In this document: piece by piece, positions 16,444-23,833 of the stretch
Layout of the letters: every line of letters starts with the position of its first letter
Position numbering within the stretch: position 1 is the first letter of the stretch
From: JAFGPL01 sp963781805
GTDB lineage: Bacteria > Bacteroidota > Bacteroidia > Bacteroidales > UBA10428
Direction: 5' to 3'
NCBI GenBank assembly: GCA_963781805.1
Contig: CAWAHF010000004.1
Coordinates: forward strand, 1,860,001 to 1,924,000
DNA: 64,000 nt
Position numbers and translations under genes: made by a program
The notes under the pieces: model-generated
What the model was told of the DNA's origin: nothing
Databases searched by the model: none
The model's input: the letters and a program-made list of their open reading frames with translations, nothing else

Positions 16444-19257
16444 TTATTGATTGTTTAAAATTTGATTAATGTATTTGTCTGCATATTTATCCTTCTTTTC
16501 TTTTTTCAAGTAAATAAGAATATTTTCTTTTGTGAGAGGAATATTGCTTTTTGTAAGCTCATCCTTTATTTTATTTGCTGTTATGTTATCAATCTTTTCG
16601 AGAGACTTCTCTCGATATAGAAATGCAAACTGATATATCCAATCCTTTTCTCGGTTTAAGTTTGGTAACCTACCTTTCCACTCTTTCTCAAAGAGTTCAT
16701 CATATACGGCTGTTGCAAATTCCTTAATTGCATCAGTGTTCACATAGTCTAATCTCATGGTCTTGTAAATACTTCCACAAGTTTTTTGGATTACATCTTC
16801 TCTGCCAAAGCCTTGTTTTATTTCTTTACGAACATATTCCAAGGCTTTTCGAATAAGCCATGTCTCTTCGGAACCACTACTACTGTAACCAATCAATGTG
16901 ATTTTGATCGCCAGTTCGGCTAATTTTTCTGTTACTGTCATACTGGTAAATAATTTAGGATTGTTATTAATGAATTTTCTTAGTTTGTCGTACACTTTCT
17001 TTTTGTCATCTTCTTTTAGTAAATAATATAAAGAGAAATAAGCGTTTCTATTCTCTGATATTTTCAATAAGTTGCCGTCTAATCTACTTGAGCCAAGAGT
17101 AAGGACAAGACTTATTTCTTCTAAAACATTGTTTACTTCAATCAAACGAACTTTATTCCAACCCAATAATTGTAAAAACCTTGGTGCATTCTCATATCGG
17201 AATGCTTCTTTGTGTGGAAGATAAGGAGACATGACACCTGTGATATATGAGCGAACGCCTAATTCTTTTACCATCAACAGATTTTTTCTAATAAAATAGA
17301 AATTGCTTTCAATATTCGGTGCTATTTTGTCAAAGTTCAAATTATATAGATTGTACAAAAATTTGGCATTCTTATCAAATTGAATAGATGTATCTTCAAG
17401 CACCTTTATATTTTTGGCTTTCACACAAGCAGCTAAAATATCTCTATCAATTTCTAATGTGGTTTCAAAGAAATCATTATAAATTACGATATTGGCATCT
17501 ATATTAGAAAAGTTTGATTTGCGTAATTTGTTTTCTTCAGAATATAAGTCAGAGATATGACTTGCATTATTATTTAATGAAGTAATAGTCCTATTGCTAA
17601 ACCCTCTTGCTTTCATTGAAAACGCTACATCTTCTTTGTATTCTTTAAGTCCTATTCCACCAGTAAATGCACACATTTCCCCTTTTTCAGGAATCACAGG
17701 ATTATAGTCATCAAAGGCATCTATTGAGTTATTTCCTTTGAAATTAAAGTACCTTGCAAAAAAACCTTTCACAAGATTATTTTCTTTCAGTTCTCCTGTA
17801 AATGAAGAGATTATTTCATTTTCAAGTTCTTGTATATAATCTTCTATTTCGTCATCATCTTTTTCGATTATCAATGAATAGGTTTTGATAATATTCAGAT
17901 AAGTTTTCAGTAAGGAACTTGAAGAATTTGTATTCGCTTCTATATATCCTTTCAATGTCAAAGTATCAGCAATAGTAACTTCATTCTCTTCATTATCAGA
18001 ATTAAGTATGATTTCAGAAATCAATTCCACATTTTTCTTTTGCCACTCTTCAAAATTATCTTTCCACTTTGAATTCTGTTTTGCATTTAGCCATTGAATT
18101 TTATTTAAGCAATACAATTTAAAAAAGTTAAAATGCCAATCTTCATAACTCTCATTATCAATATTCAAGTATAATTTGTCGTTTTGAATGCTTACTTTTA
18201 TTGGCAAATTATAAGCTTCTATCAGCTTAGTGTTCAAGTTTACAAATTCCGCAAAACTTTTTATTTTATCCTTACCATTGGGCGACAATGCAAAAAACTT
18301 ATCGCCATACTCATAACTTATCTTTTCTAAAACTTCTTTCGTAAAGTCCACAGAACCAATAAATCCGAAACTGCATTTTTGAGCATCAATTTTTGTCAAA
18401 CCGATAGGGTCAATATCACTACTAACTTGCGTAGATTTTAACTGTATCTGACGAACTTCCTTTTCATTTATGTCTTCGCCAAAATATACGAAGCCATTTC
18501 GTAGAGCCTGAAATACTTTTTTACCTGACAAAGCTAGCACTTGTCTTGCTGATTGTAGTATATTTTGACTAAGTAATGTGTATGGATTAGGATTAATTTC
18601 CACATATGAAATTGGCAATGTATTTATACCTGAAATAATTGAAAGCGATTTTGATATGGATTTATAGAAGGCCTCAATGGAATCAAAGTTTTGATTAGAA
18701 GCAATACTATCAGCACATTTACATAGCAAAGCCAATACCTCTTTTATATGTGTTTCGCTAAGAGTTATTTTATATTGATTTGCTAAAACACTGGTTCTAT
18801 CCTCATCCGATAAACACAAGAAATAGACATCGTATTTGTGTTTATCAAAATCAGGAAAAAATATTTTTATAGAAGAGTATTTGTCAATACTATTATCCAA
18901 TTCCTTGATTGCAATCTGTAAGCTGTTGATGTTTAATAATTTGTTTGCATCATGAAAAGTATATCCAAGAATAAAGATTTTAATGTACAATTCCGCATCT
19001 TTTGTATTTATCCAATCTTTTTCATTCAGATATTTCTCATATACAAGCAAACTTGGAATTAAGCCATTCAATATATGAATATGATAAGGCATGTCAAAAT
19101 CATCTTTAATAACCTTATTATTCTTCACAAACATACCTTTTGCCTCAACGATAGAATGCTTTTGTAGTAATTCTCCTAAAACTGTGTCAAAGTAGGTTTG
19201 CACTATCTCTTGAAAAAGAGATGTTGTGAAATAGTTTTCTATAAGCTTATATTCCAT
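16444..19257 (-). CDS. cas10d: Type I-D large subunit Cas10d (Csc3) with HD domain
   Basis: A 937-residue protein, the normal size for Csc3. An HD nuclease motif (His102-Asp103 in LGYTFHDANKLL) is near the N-terminus, preceded by HIHILNGL. The central region has FRYENAPRFLQLLGWNKVRLIE and LGSSRLDGN, segments I associate with Csc3. The zinc-finger position GEMCAFTGG keeps only one Cys, so the usual four-Cys finger is reduced. Cas10d provides the nuclease lacking in Cas3' and helps PAM recognition. In I-D systems the small subunit Cas11d is made from an internal start in this gene; an ATG at 16941 (MTVTEKLAELAIK) would give about 165 residues. A 60-base sample (17881-17940) has 17 G/C. Confidence 0.92.
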   Translation of the reverse strand: MEYKLIENYFTTSLFQEIVQTYFDTVLGELLQKHSIVEAKGMFVKNNKVIKDDFDMPYHIHILNGLIPSLLVYEKYLNEKDWINTKDAELYIKIFILGYTFHDANKLLNINSLQIAIKELDNSIDKYSSIKIFFPDFDKHKYDVYFLCLSDEDRTSVLANQYKITLSETHIKEVLALLCKCADSIASNQNFDSIEAFYKSISKSLSIISGINTLPISYVEINPNPYTLLSQNILQSARQVLALSGKKVFQALRNGFVYFGEDINEKEVRQIQLKSTQVSSDIDPIGLTKIDAQKCSFGFIGSVDFTKEVLEKISYEYGDKFFALSPNGKDKIKSFAEFVNLNTKLIEAYNLPIKVSIQNDKLYLNIDNESYEDWHFNFFKLYCLNKIQWLNAKQNSKWKDNFEEWQKKNVELISEIILNSDNEENEVTIADTLTLKGYIEANTNSSSSLLKTYLNIIKTYSLIIEKDDDEIEDYIQELENEIISSFTGELKENNLVKGFFARYFNFKGNNSIDAFDDYNPVIPEKGEMCAFTGGIGLKEYKEDVAFSMKARGFSNRTITSLNNNASHISDLYSEENKLRKSNFSNIDANIVIYNDFFETTLEIDRDILAACVKAKNIKVLEDTSIQFDKNAKFLYNLYNLNFDKIAPNIESNFYFIRKNLLMVKELGVRSYITGVMSPYLPHKEAFRYENAPRFLQLLGWNKVRLIEVNNVLEEISLVLTLGSSRLDGNLLKISENRNAYFSLYYLLKEDDKKKVYDKLRKFINNNPKLFTSMTVTEKLAELAIKITLIGYSSSGSEETWLIRKALEYVRKEIKQGFGREDVIQKTCGSIYKTMRLDYVNTDAIKEFATAVYDELFEKEWKGRLPNLNREKDWIYQFAFLYREKSLEKIDNITANKIKDELTKSNIPLTKENILIYLKKEKKDKYADKYINQILNNQ

Positions 19258-19646
19258 ATTAATATCAATCTATTTTACATCCTCTTTCAAAGCATATACT
19301 TTTATTTCGTATCGGAAATCTGGCATATTCCAGAGATCTATAATACGTGAACCCTAATAATACTTCCCTCCAGCATTTCTTCTCTTTCAGGTTAAAATCC
19401 TAATAGCCATAAATTCCCTTTAAAATCCCATCCCCGCAAGTTTCATATTTCTGCCGTAGCCGGTTAAGGTTAAGAAGTTTAACTTGCAGAACAAATTACG
19501 AAAAAAAAATGAAACGGGCATTACATATCCTTAAAAACCTTTCAGGTTTTCAAAAACCTGAAAGGTTTATTCGTTTAAGCCGTTTAACTTTATACAAACG
19601 GTGAGGCTTTTGAGGCATGTATATGTTTACCGGGTTTATTTCTCCT
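19258..19646. other. Intergenic stretch upstream of cas10d
   Basis: No gene supported. It must hold the promoter of the cas10d-csc2-csc1-cas3' block, since the next gene upstream is 390 bases away and is not a cas gene. It contains a REP-like palindrome (19535-19567) and only very short open frames (for example 18 codons at 19270-19326 and about 33 codons ending near 19424), which could be scraps of lost genes. Confidence 0.5.
19535..19567. repeat. REP-like palindrome (CCTTTCAGG type)
   Basis: AAACCTTTCAGGTTTT, short centre, then the inverse arm. A third sequence variant of the REP family; it lies on the upstream side of the effector block, while 12673-12705 lies on the downstream side. Confidence 0.85.
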
Positions 19647-20072
19647 TTAAGTTTTGCTTCCTTCTTTGCCTGCTTCTTTATTTTTGCCACTTTTGTATTG
19701 CACCAGCTCTGCATTTTTCATTTCATTTTTTATCCCTACTGATACACGAAAATTTATACGGGGCTCTATAGCCTTATCATATTTGGTTTTTTCCGGTAAG
19801 GCCTTTATTTGTTTTAAGGATAAAGAAAAAGTACCGATAAAAGTGGTATGTATTATATTGTCATTCTTAAACTGCTCAATAAGCAATTCTTCCATAGCCT
19901 TTAAGAAATAAACCACATCTGCCCCTGAAAATCTTGTTTTATTAGTCATCATTTCTTCAAATTCCGATGCAGATATGATTCTGTTATTTACAATTGCCGG
20001 AGAATAAAATGATTTACCACCACCTGGTTTACCAGGCTCTGAACGTTTTACTGTTTTATATGAAATAGCCAT
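19647..20072 (-). CDS. HU-like DNA-binding protein (Bacteroidota HU/HIG type)
   Basis: A 141-residue protein starting MAISYKTVKRSEPGKPGGGKSFY, a start typical of the variant HU family of Bacteroidota. The core FSGADVVYFLKAMEELLIEQFKNDNIIHTTFIGTFSLSL matches the HU helix-turn-beta region, followed by the arm and a Lys-rich tail (KSGKNKEAGKEG). Such proteins bind or bend DNA without strong specificity. It is paired with a second, diverged paralogue 174 bases upstream on the same strand. Neither is a cas gene; both lie between cas6 and cas10d. Confidence 0.85.
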   Translation of the reverse strand: MAISYKTVKRSEPGKPGGGKSFYSPAIVNNRIISASEFEEMMTNKTRFSGADVVYFLKAMEELLIEQFKNDNIIHTTFIGTFSLSLKQIKALPEKTKYDKAIEPRINFRVSVGIKNEMKNAELVQYKSGKNKEAGKEGSKT

Positions 20073-20202
20073 ATTGTTGTATTTAATTGGTTGTAGAATT
20101 TTTTAACTTTTCTTTTATGAAATTTTTAACTGCCATACTTCAAGTGTGCCATATAAAATCCCTAACATGAAAAAAAAATTCCCTGCCGTGGAATTGGGTA
20201 AC

Positions 20203-20235
20203 TTCTAACGTGGAAAAAAAATTTCCACGTTAGAA
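20203..20235. terminator. Perfect 14-bp hairpin between the two HU-like genes
   Basis: TTCTAACGTGGAAA (20203-20216) pairs perfectly with 20222-20235 around an A5 loop. It is 11 bases after the stop of the upstream HU-like gene on the minus strand, the place for a terminator or attenuator; no T-run follows directly. A related shorter motif (CCTAACATG, then TTCC) lies 30 bases further on. Confidence 0.5.
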
Positions 20236-20246
20236 AAACCGGCAAA

Positions 20247-20630
20247 TTATACTTTCTGGTATTTTGCCGATGCTAACATGGTTTTTAGCCTCGTACCGGG
20301 AGTGAAAATAACAGAGGCGTTCTTAATGCACCCGCTATTAACCTCTTCTTCCGTAGCCTTACCTTCGCTGCTTATACTTATGCGAAGGCTGCCCAGATCG
20401 CCTAACCTGACAATCCTGCTATCACCAAGCACATCGCTGCTGACATCAACCAGGGCATATAAAACTGCCCTGATATCAGCCCCGCTTACAGTGCTGATCT
20501 TTTCTATCATTTTAGTAACTCCGTCAATAGTCACTTCACCTTCATTAACGGTTGATGCGTTGAACTTTTTTTCACCGTCGCCTGCTACGCCCGGCTGGCC
20601 TTTCTGTATTGTTTTAAATTTAATTGCCAT
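20247..20630 (-). CDS. HU-like DNA-binding protein (Bacteroidota HU/HIG type)
   Basis: A 127-residue protein starting MAIKFKTIQKGQPGVAGDGEKKF. The segment VSGADIRAVLYALVDVSSDVLGDSRIVRLGDLGSLRISI is the HU core, with the GxLGxLRI beta-arm start clearly visible, and VIFTPGTRLKTML matches the C-terminal strand and helix. It is a diverged paralogue of the adjacent 19647-20072 gene. Likely role: architectural DNA binding. Upstream of it lies a REP array and the RAYT gene. Confidence 0.87.
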   Translation of the reverse strand: MAIKFKTIQKGQPGVAGDGEKKFNASTVNEGEVTIDGVTKMIEKISTVSGADIRAVLYALVDVSSDVLGDSRIVRLGDLGSLRISISSEGKATEEEVNSGCIKNASVIFTPGTRLKTMLASAKYQKV

Positions 20631-20754
20631 AATTTAAAGAATTTAATATTAACACTTTATTAATTATAATTGAATCTACAGCAGGGATATTTTAATTTAA
20701 TTATCTTATCATCATTAACTTTTAGTGCGCCCTAAGCGGGTTGGTATTCCATAA

Positions 20755-20911
20755 CACTTGCAGGTTATTGATAACCCTATATTTTTCTTTTCAAACCTTG
20801 CAGGTTTTTGGTAACCTTAAATTCTTCTTTTCAAACCTTGCAGGTTTTGGAAACCCTATATTCTTCTTTTCAAACCTTGCAGGTTTTGAAAACCTGCAAG
20901 GTTTTTTAGTA
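20755..20911. repeat. Tandem REP array downstream of the RAYT gene
   Basis: Half-palindrome units TCAAACCTTGCAGG start at 20791, 20831 and 20870, period 39-40 bases, preceded by a diverged partial unit near 20755. Units are joined by a CCCTATATT-TTCTTT linker. Only the last unit has the full inverse arm and so forms the closed hairpin. The array ends just after the RAYT stop codon and is matched by a near-copy on the other side of the gene. Confidence 0.9.
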
Positions 20912-20933
20912 CCCGCTGGTTTTTTACAAAGTA

Positions 20934-21548
20934 CTAAAACTCTAACTCATCCAATAATCTCAATTCCACCTTATGCTTATGGTATTCAATGAATCCTGAT
21001 TCACCGCTGAACATACTTATTACATCATTCCGTTCGAGCATTGTATTTTTGCCGGAAGTGAATGCATGAAATGATGAATATTTCCATTCTTCAGGTTTTT
21101 CAACAAAACCATGAATTACAGGGTTTAAATGTATGTAATGAATAAGTTTTTTAAGATAACCTTCATTGTCTACCTCCTTTAATTTCATACTGTTTCGGAA
21201 TAATTTACCTTTTCGGTCAAATACTTTATTGTAGGCTTTTGCATATGAGTTAAAAAAATTGCTGAATTGTTTGTTTATCTTTGCTTGCAACAAACCTTGC
21301 AGGTTTTCAAAACCTGCAAGGTTTTTGTCCTGATTAAAAAAATCAATGATCTCCTTTTCATCCCTGATCTGAATCATAAAATGAAAATGATTGGGCATAA
21401 GGCAATAGGCATAAGTTCTGACCATTGGTTGTACATATTGCAGGTATTTATCAAAAAAGAAGCAGAAATTGTCATCTGTTCGAAACAGGCTTTCATTGCT
21501 TATTGCATGATTATAAAAGTGATAAAAAGCATGGTATTTTATGGGCAT
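20934..21548 (-). CDS. REP-associated tyrosine transposase (RAYT, Y1_Tnp/HUH)
   Basis: A 204-residue single-domain HUH transposase. The HUH motif is HFH (His54, His56 in LMPNHFHFMI) and the nucleophilic Tyr is in FFNSYAKAYNKVF (Tyr102 or Tyr106). YIHLNPVIHGFVEKPEEWKYSSFHAF is the C-terminal signature of this family. RAYTs nick and mobilise REP palindromes as single strands. Unusually, residues 75-86 (KNLAGFENLQGL) are encoded by a REP palindrome (21292-21324) lying in frame inside the gene, between the HUH motif and the Tyr. REP arrays flank the gene on both sides. It sits between cas6 and the HU genes. Confidence 0.92.
   Translation of the reverse strand: MPIKYHAFYHFYNHAISNESLFRTDDNFCFFFDKYLQYVQPMVRTYAYCLMPNHFHFMIQIRDEKEIIDFFNQDKNLAGFENLQGLLQAKINKQFSNFFNSYAKAYNKVFDRKGKLFRNSMKLKEVDNEGYLKKLIHYIHLNPVIHGFVEKPEEWKYSSFHAFTSGKNTMLERNDVISMFSGESGFIEYHKHKVELRLLDELEF
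21292..21324. repeat. REP-like palindrome inside the RAYT coding sequence
   Basis: AAACCTTGCAGGTTTT, one-base centre, and the exact inverse, 16-base arms. It is translated in frame as residues 75-86 of the RAYT protein, in the loop region between the HUH motif and the catalytic Tyr. Confidence 0.92.
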
Positions 21549-21578
21549 AGTTTTATAATTTAAATAATCATATTCTTT

Positions 21579-21612
21579 AAACCTGTCAGGTTTTGGAAAC
21601 CTGACAGGTTTT
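21579..21612. repeat. REP-like palindrome (CCTGTCAGG type)
   Basis: AAACCTGTCAGGTTT, TGG centre, inverse arm. It is 31 bases upstream of the RAYT start and is the second copy of the GTC variant found at 9876-9908. Confidence 0.9.
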
Positions 21613-21655
21613 TAAAGAGGCATTTTTTTATATTTTGTTCATATTTAGTTTCTTA

Positions 21656-21822
21656 AAGCTTGCAGGTTTTTGAAACCCTATATTTTTCTTTTCAAACCTT
21701 GCAGGTTTTGGAAACCTTATATTCCCTTTTTCAAACCTTGCAGGTTTTGGAAACCTTATATTCCTTTTTTCAAACCTTGCAGGTTTTGGAAACCTGCAAG
21801 GTTTTTAGTGTCCCGCAAGGTT
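21656..21822. repeat. Tandem REP array downstream of cas6
   Basis: Units TCAAACCTTGCAGG start at 21692, 21731 and 21770, period 39 bases, preceded by a partial unit near 21657; the last unit forms the full palindrome. It is a near-duplicate, in the same orientation, of the array at 20755-20911, and ends at the cas6 stop codon. The two arrays thus bracket the RAYT gene as direct repeats. Confidence 0.9.
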
Positions 21823-21823
21823 T

Positions 21824-22618
21824 TTAAAGTCCAAAAACTTCCACACACCCGAATCCCATACTGTTTTTCTCTCCAAAACCAGCGTAATAACCAATCTGCA
21901 TCAATGGTTCGGGCAGGTTTAAGTCAAATTGATACTCATAACCAATTATTTTGCTTTCATCTGGTTTCCCATGTTTTATGGTAACTCCTTTTTTTCTGTA
22001 ATCTCCGGTAATTTTAAACATATAGTTTTCCATCAGCTCATCAGTTATAGCGATTTTGGTTTTCCCTGAAAAAGCATTGTGTTTCTGTACAAGGTTTTTT
22101 ATAATCAGCTCTCTGTATTGCTCCGAGTCAGGCTTCAGATATTCAGGGTATTTTCTTCCTTCAGGCCTGAAACTGATAACAACAGGTGACAAACAACGAA
22201 AACTTTTTTTCCCTCCAAAAGCAATATCTGGCAGCTTCTCAATTCTTATTACATTGAATTTTACACGACTTACATTGTCGCCAAGTTCAAAACAGGCGCC
22301 TGTAAAGAGCCCTTTGATAAATGGTTCTGCATAACCATCAATGCAAAATGAGATAATAAATTCAGCCAAAGAAGACTGCAATATTAATCGGTCATTTTCT
22401 ATTCTGTATTTGTGAGGTTTAAGTCGGGAAAATGTAAATAACTTGAATTTCTTATTGCCATCTTCAATGCCTGTTTCGTGCAGCCATTCACTGAAAGTGC
22501 TGTCGCCTTTCTCAATTATTTTATAAATTACCGATGCCAGCGGGTACTGATAATCAATAGGTATTATATTCAATCCTGAAGATTCCCCGGTTTCAATCGT
22601 TATTTTAAACCTCATCAT
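21824..22618 (-). CDS. cas6: CRISPR RNA endoribonuclease Cas6
   Basis: A 264-residue RAMP-fold endoribonuclease that cuts pre-crRNA within each repeat. The C-terminal glycine-rich loop GYYAGFGEKNSMGFGCVEVFGL is the family hallmark (GxGxxxxxGxGxxxx). The N-terminal part MMRFKITIETGESSGLNIIPIDYQYPLASVIYKII matches the first ferredoxin-like half. The start could be Met1 or Met2. It is the first cas gene of the minus-strand locus but is parted from the effector genes by the RAYT and HU genes (2.5 kb), so it probably has its own promoter in the region 22987-23257 or after the broken gene upstream. Confidence 0.93.
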   Translation of the reverse strand: MMRFKITIETGESSGLNIIPIDYQYPLASVIYKIIEKGDSTFSEWLHETGIEDGNKKFKLFTFSRLKPHKYRIENDRLILQSSLAEFIISFCIDGYAEPFIKGLFTGACFELGDNVSRVKFNVIRIEKLPDIAFGGKKSFRCLSPVVISFRPEGRKYPEYLKPDSEQYRELIIKNLVQKHNAFSGKTKIAITDELMENYMFKITGDYRKKGVTIKHGKPDESKIIGYEYQFDLNLPEPLMQIGYYAGFGEKNSMGFGCVEVFGL

Positions 22619-22628
22619 ATCTTTTTCA

Positions 22629-22986
22629 TTAAATATTCAATATACCTTTTTTATTGTTTTTATCCGGATTGAATCCACAAATTCTACACTGCATAGATTC
22701 AATAGCAACTTCATAACTACTATAATTCTTGTGTCCTAATTCAAAATCGATTTCTTTAATAAATCTGGGTGAACCGCATCGACTATATTTGAATCCTGAT
22801 TCGATCTAATTTGAAATCTCTTTTTCGAAAAGAACCTCTAAATCTTTATAATTATCCGCGTCCTTTTACTTCTTCAATGATCTTTTTTCTTGAGGCTTCC
22901 AGAAAATCATTAATTCTATAACCCACAAATTTTGCCTGTTCAATATCGTCCAGCTCTTTTAAAAATCTATCCAGATCAGACATCAT
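22629..22986 (-). pseudogene. Broken gene upstream of cas6, zinc-ribbon-like C-terminus
   Basis: The minus strand first reads a 43-codon open frame from ATG at 22983 (or 22986) to TAA at 22852, starting MSDLDRFLKELDDIEQAKFV. A second frame, shifted by one, continues from 22865: DADNYKDLEVLFEKEISN, then an in-frame TAG (22806-22808), then YSRCGSPRFIKEIDFELGHK and QCRICGFNPDKN, ending at TAA 22629-22631, just before cas6. The pattern RCGSxRF ... QCRICG is a two-knuckle zinc ribbon in which the first Cys seems changed to Tyr. One frameshift plus one stop turn a protein of about 118 residues into fragments. The 43-codon part could still be translated. I do not know the intact family. Confidence 0.5.
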
Positions 22987-23257
22987 TACTTTTTAACTTT
23001 TATTTTTGTGCTTTTTATAAAGGTCTTTAAACACTGCTGTTTGAATTGTTTCTAAGGACAGTTTAAATTATTAATTAATAGTGAAATTTCCAACTTCGAC
23101 TTGATATATATATAATACAATTTCTTTACATTTAAATAAATGTATATCAATCAGATAACATATTTGTTCGATCTATGATTAAAATGTTGCCAGATAATTT
23201 TGAATAATTATTATTTAAGTAGATTTACAAATCTTTGTCTAAACCTCTAATTCTGAT

Positions 23258-23818
23258 ATGAGTAAACAATTAAGCGAAATGACAGATAAGGAATTGGGAC
23301 AGCTTTTTCCAATTCAGATTTCAGAACCCAATCCTGAGTGGAGAAGGATGTATCAGGCAGAAAAAATTGCAATTGTAAATGCGCTGGGAGAAGAAAATAT
23401 TCTTCGGATTGAACATATAGGAAGTACAGCTATTCCAAATTTGAAAGCCAAGCCAACTATCGATATGCTCCTTGAAATTCCTGAATCAACACACAACAAT
23501 TTAATTAAGGAGAAATTAACTATGTTGAATTATCATTTTATTCCCCAGCCGGAAAATCCCCCACCCCATATGATGTTTGCCAAAGGATATACCCTGGAGG
23601 GTTTCAAAGGACAGGCATACCATATTCATGTGCGATATAAAGGGGACTGGGATGAACTGTATTTCAGGGATTATCTGATTGCACATCCTGAGATTGCATG
23701 TCACTACAGCGATTTAAAGTCTCAGCTGGTAGAAAAATACAAATACGACAGGGAAGAGTATACAGATAAAAAAACTGAATTTATAAAACGAATTACTCAG
23801 TTAGCGAGGGAAGAATGA
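23258..23818 (+). CDS. GrpB family protein (UPF0157)
   Basis: A 186-residue cytosolic protein of the GrpB family, which belongs to the nucleotidyltransferase fold. Visible signatures are PNPEWRRMYQAEK, the stretch IEHIGSTAIPNLKAKPTIDML (GSTAI followed by AKPxID, the conserved core), and YHIHVRYKGDWDE followed by RDYL. The reaction is not known. It is divergent from the cas6 operon, with about 270 bases of AT-rich DNA between them, and marks the end of the CRISPR-cas locus. It ends 15 bases before the convergent C69 peptidase gene. Confidence 0.9.
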   Translation: MSKQLSEMTDKELGQLFPIQISEPNPEWRRMYQAEKIAIVNALGEENILRIEHIGSTAIPNLKAKPTIDMLLEIPESTHNNLIKEKLTMLNYHFIPQPENPPPHMMFAKGYTLEGFKGQAYHIHVRYKGDWDELYFRDYLIAHPEIACHYSDLKSQLVEKYKYDREEYTDKKTEFIKRITQLAREE

Positions 23819-23833
23819 AAAAAGTATTCTTTA

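Noticed and set aside
19270..19326. 18-codon frame (MPDFRYEIKVYALKEDVK) just upstream of cas10d
   Set aside because: Too short to support; it may be a scrap of a lost gene but no homology can be argued.
20741..20992. Plus-strand frame with repeated LAGFENLQ-like peptide
   Set aside because: Also a translation of a REP array, without a proper start or family.
21670..21984. Plus-strand frame with repeated FKPCRFWKP peptide
   Set aside because: It is a translation of the tandem REP array and overlaps the end of cas6 on the other strand.
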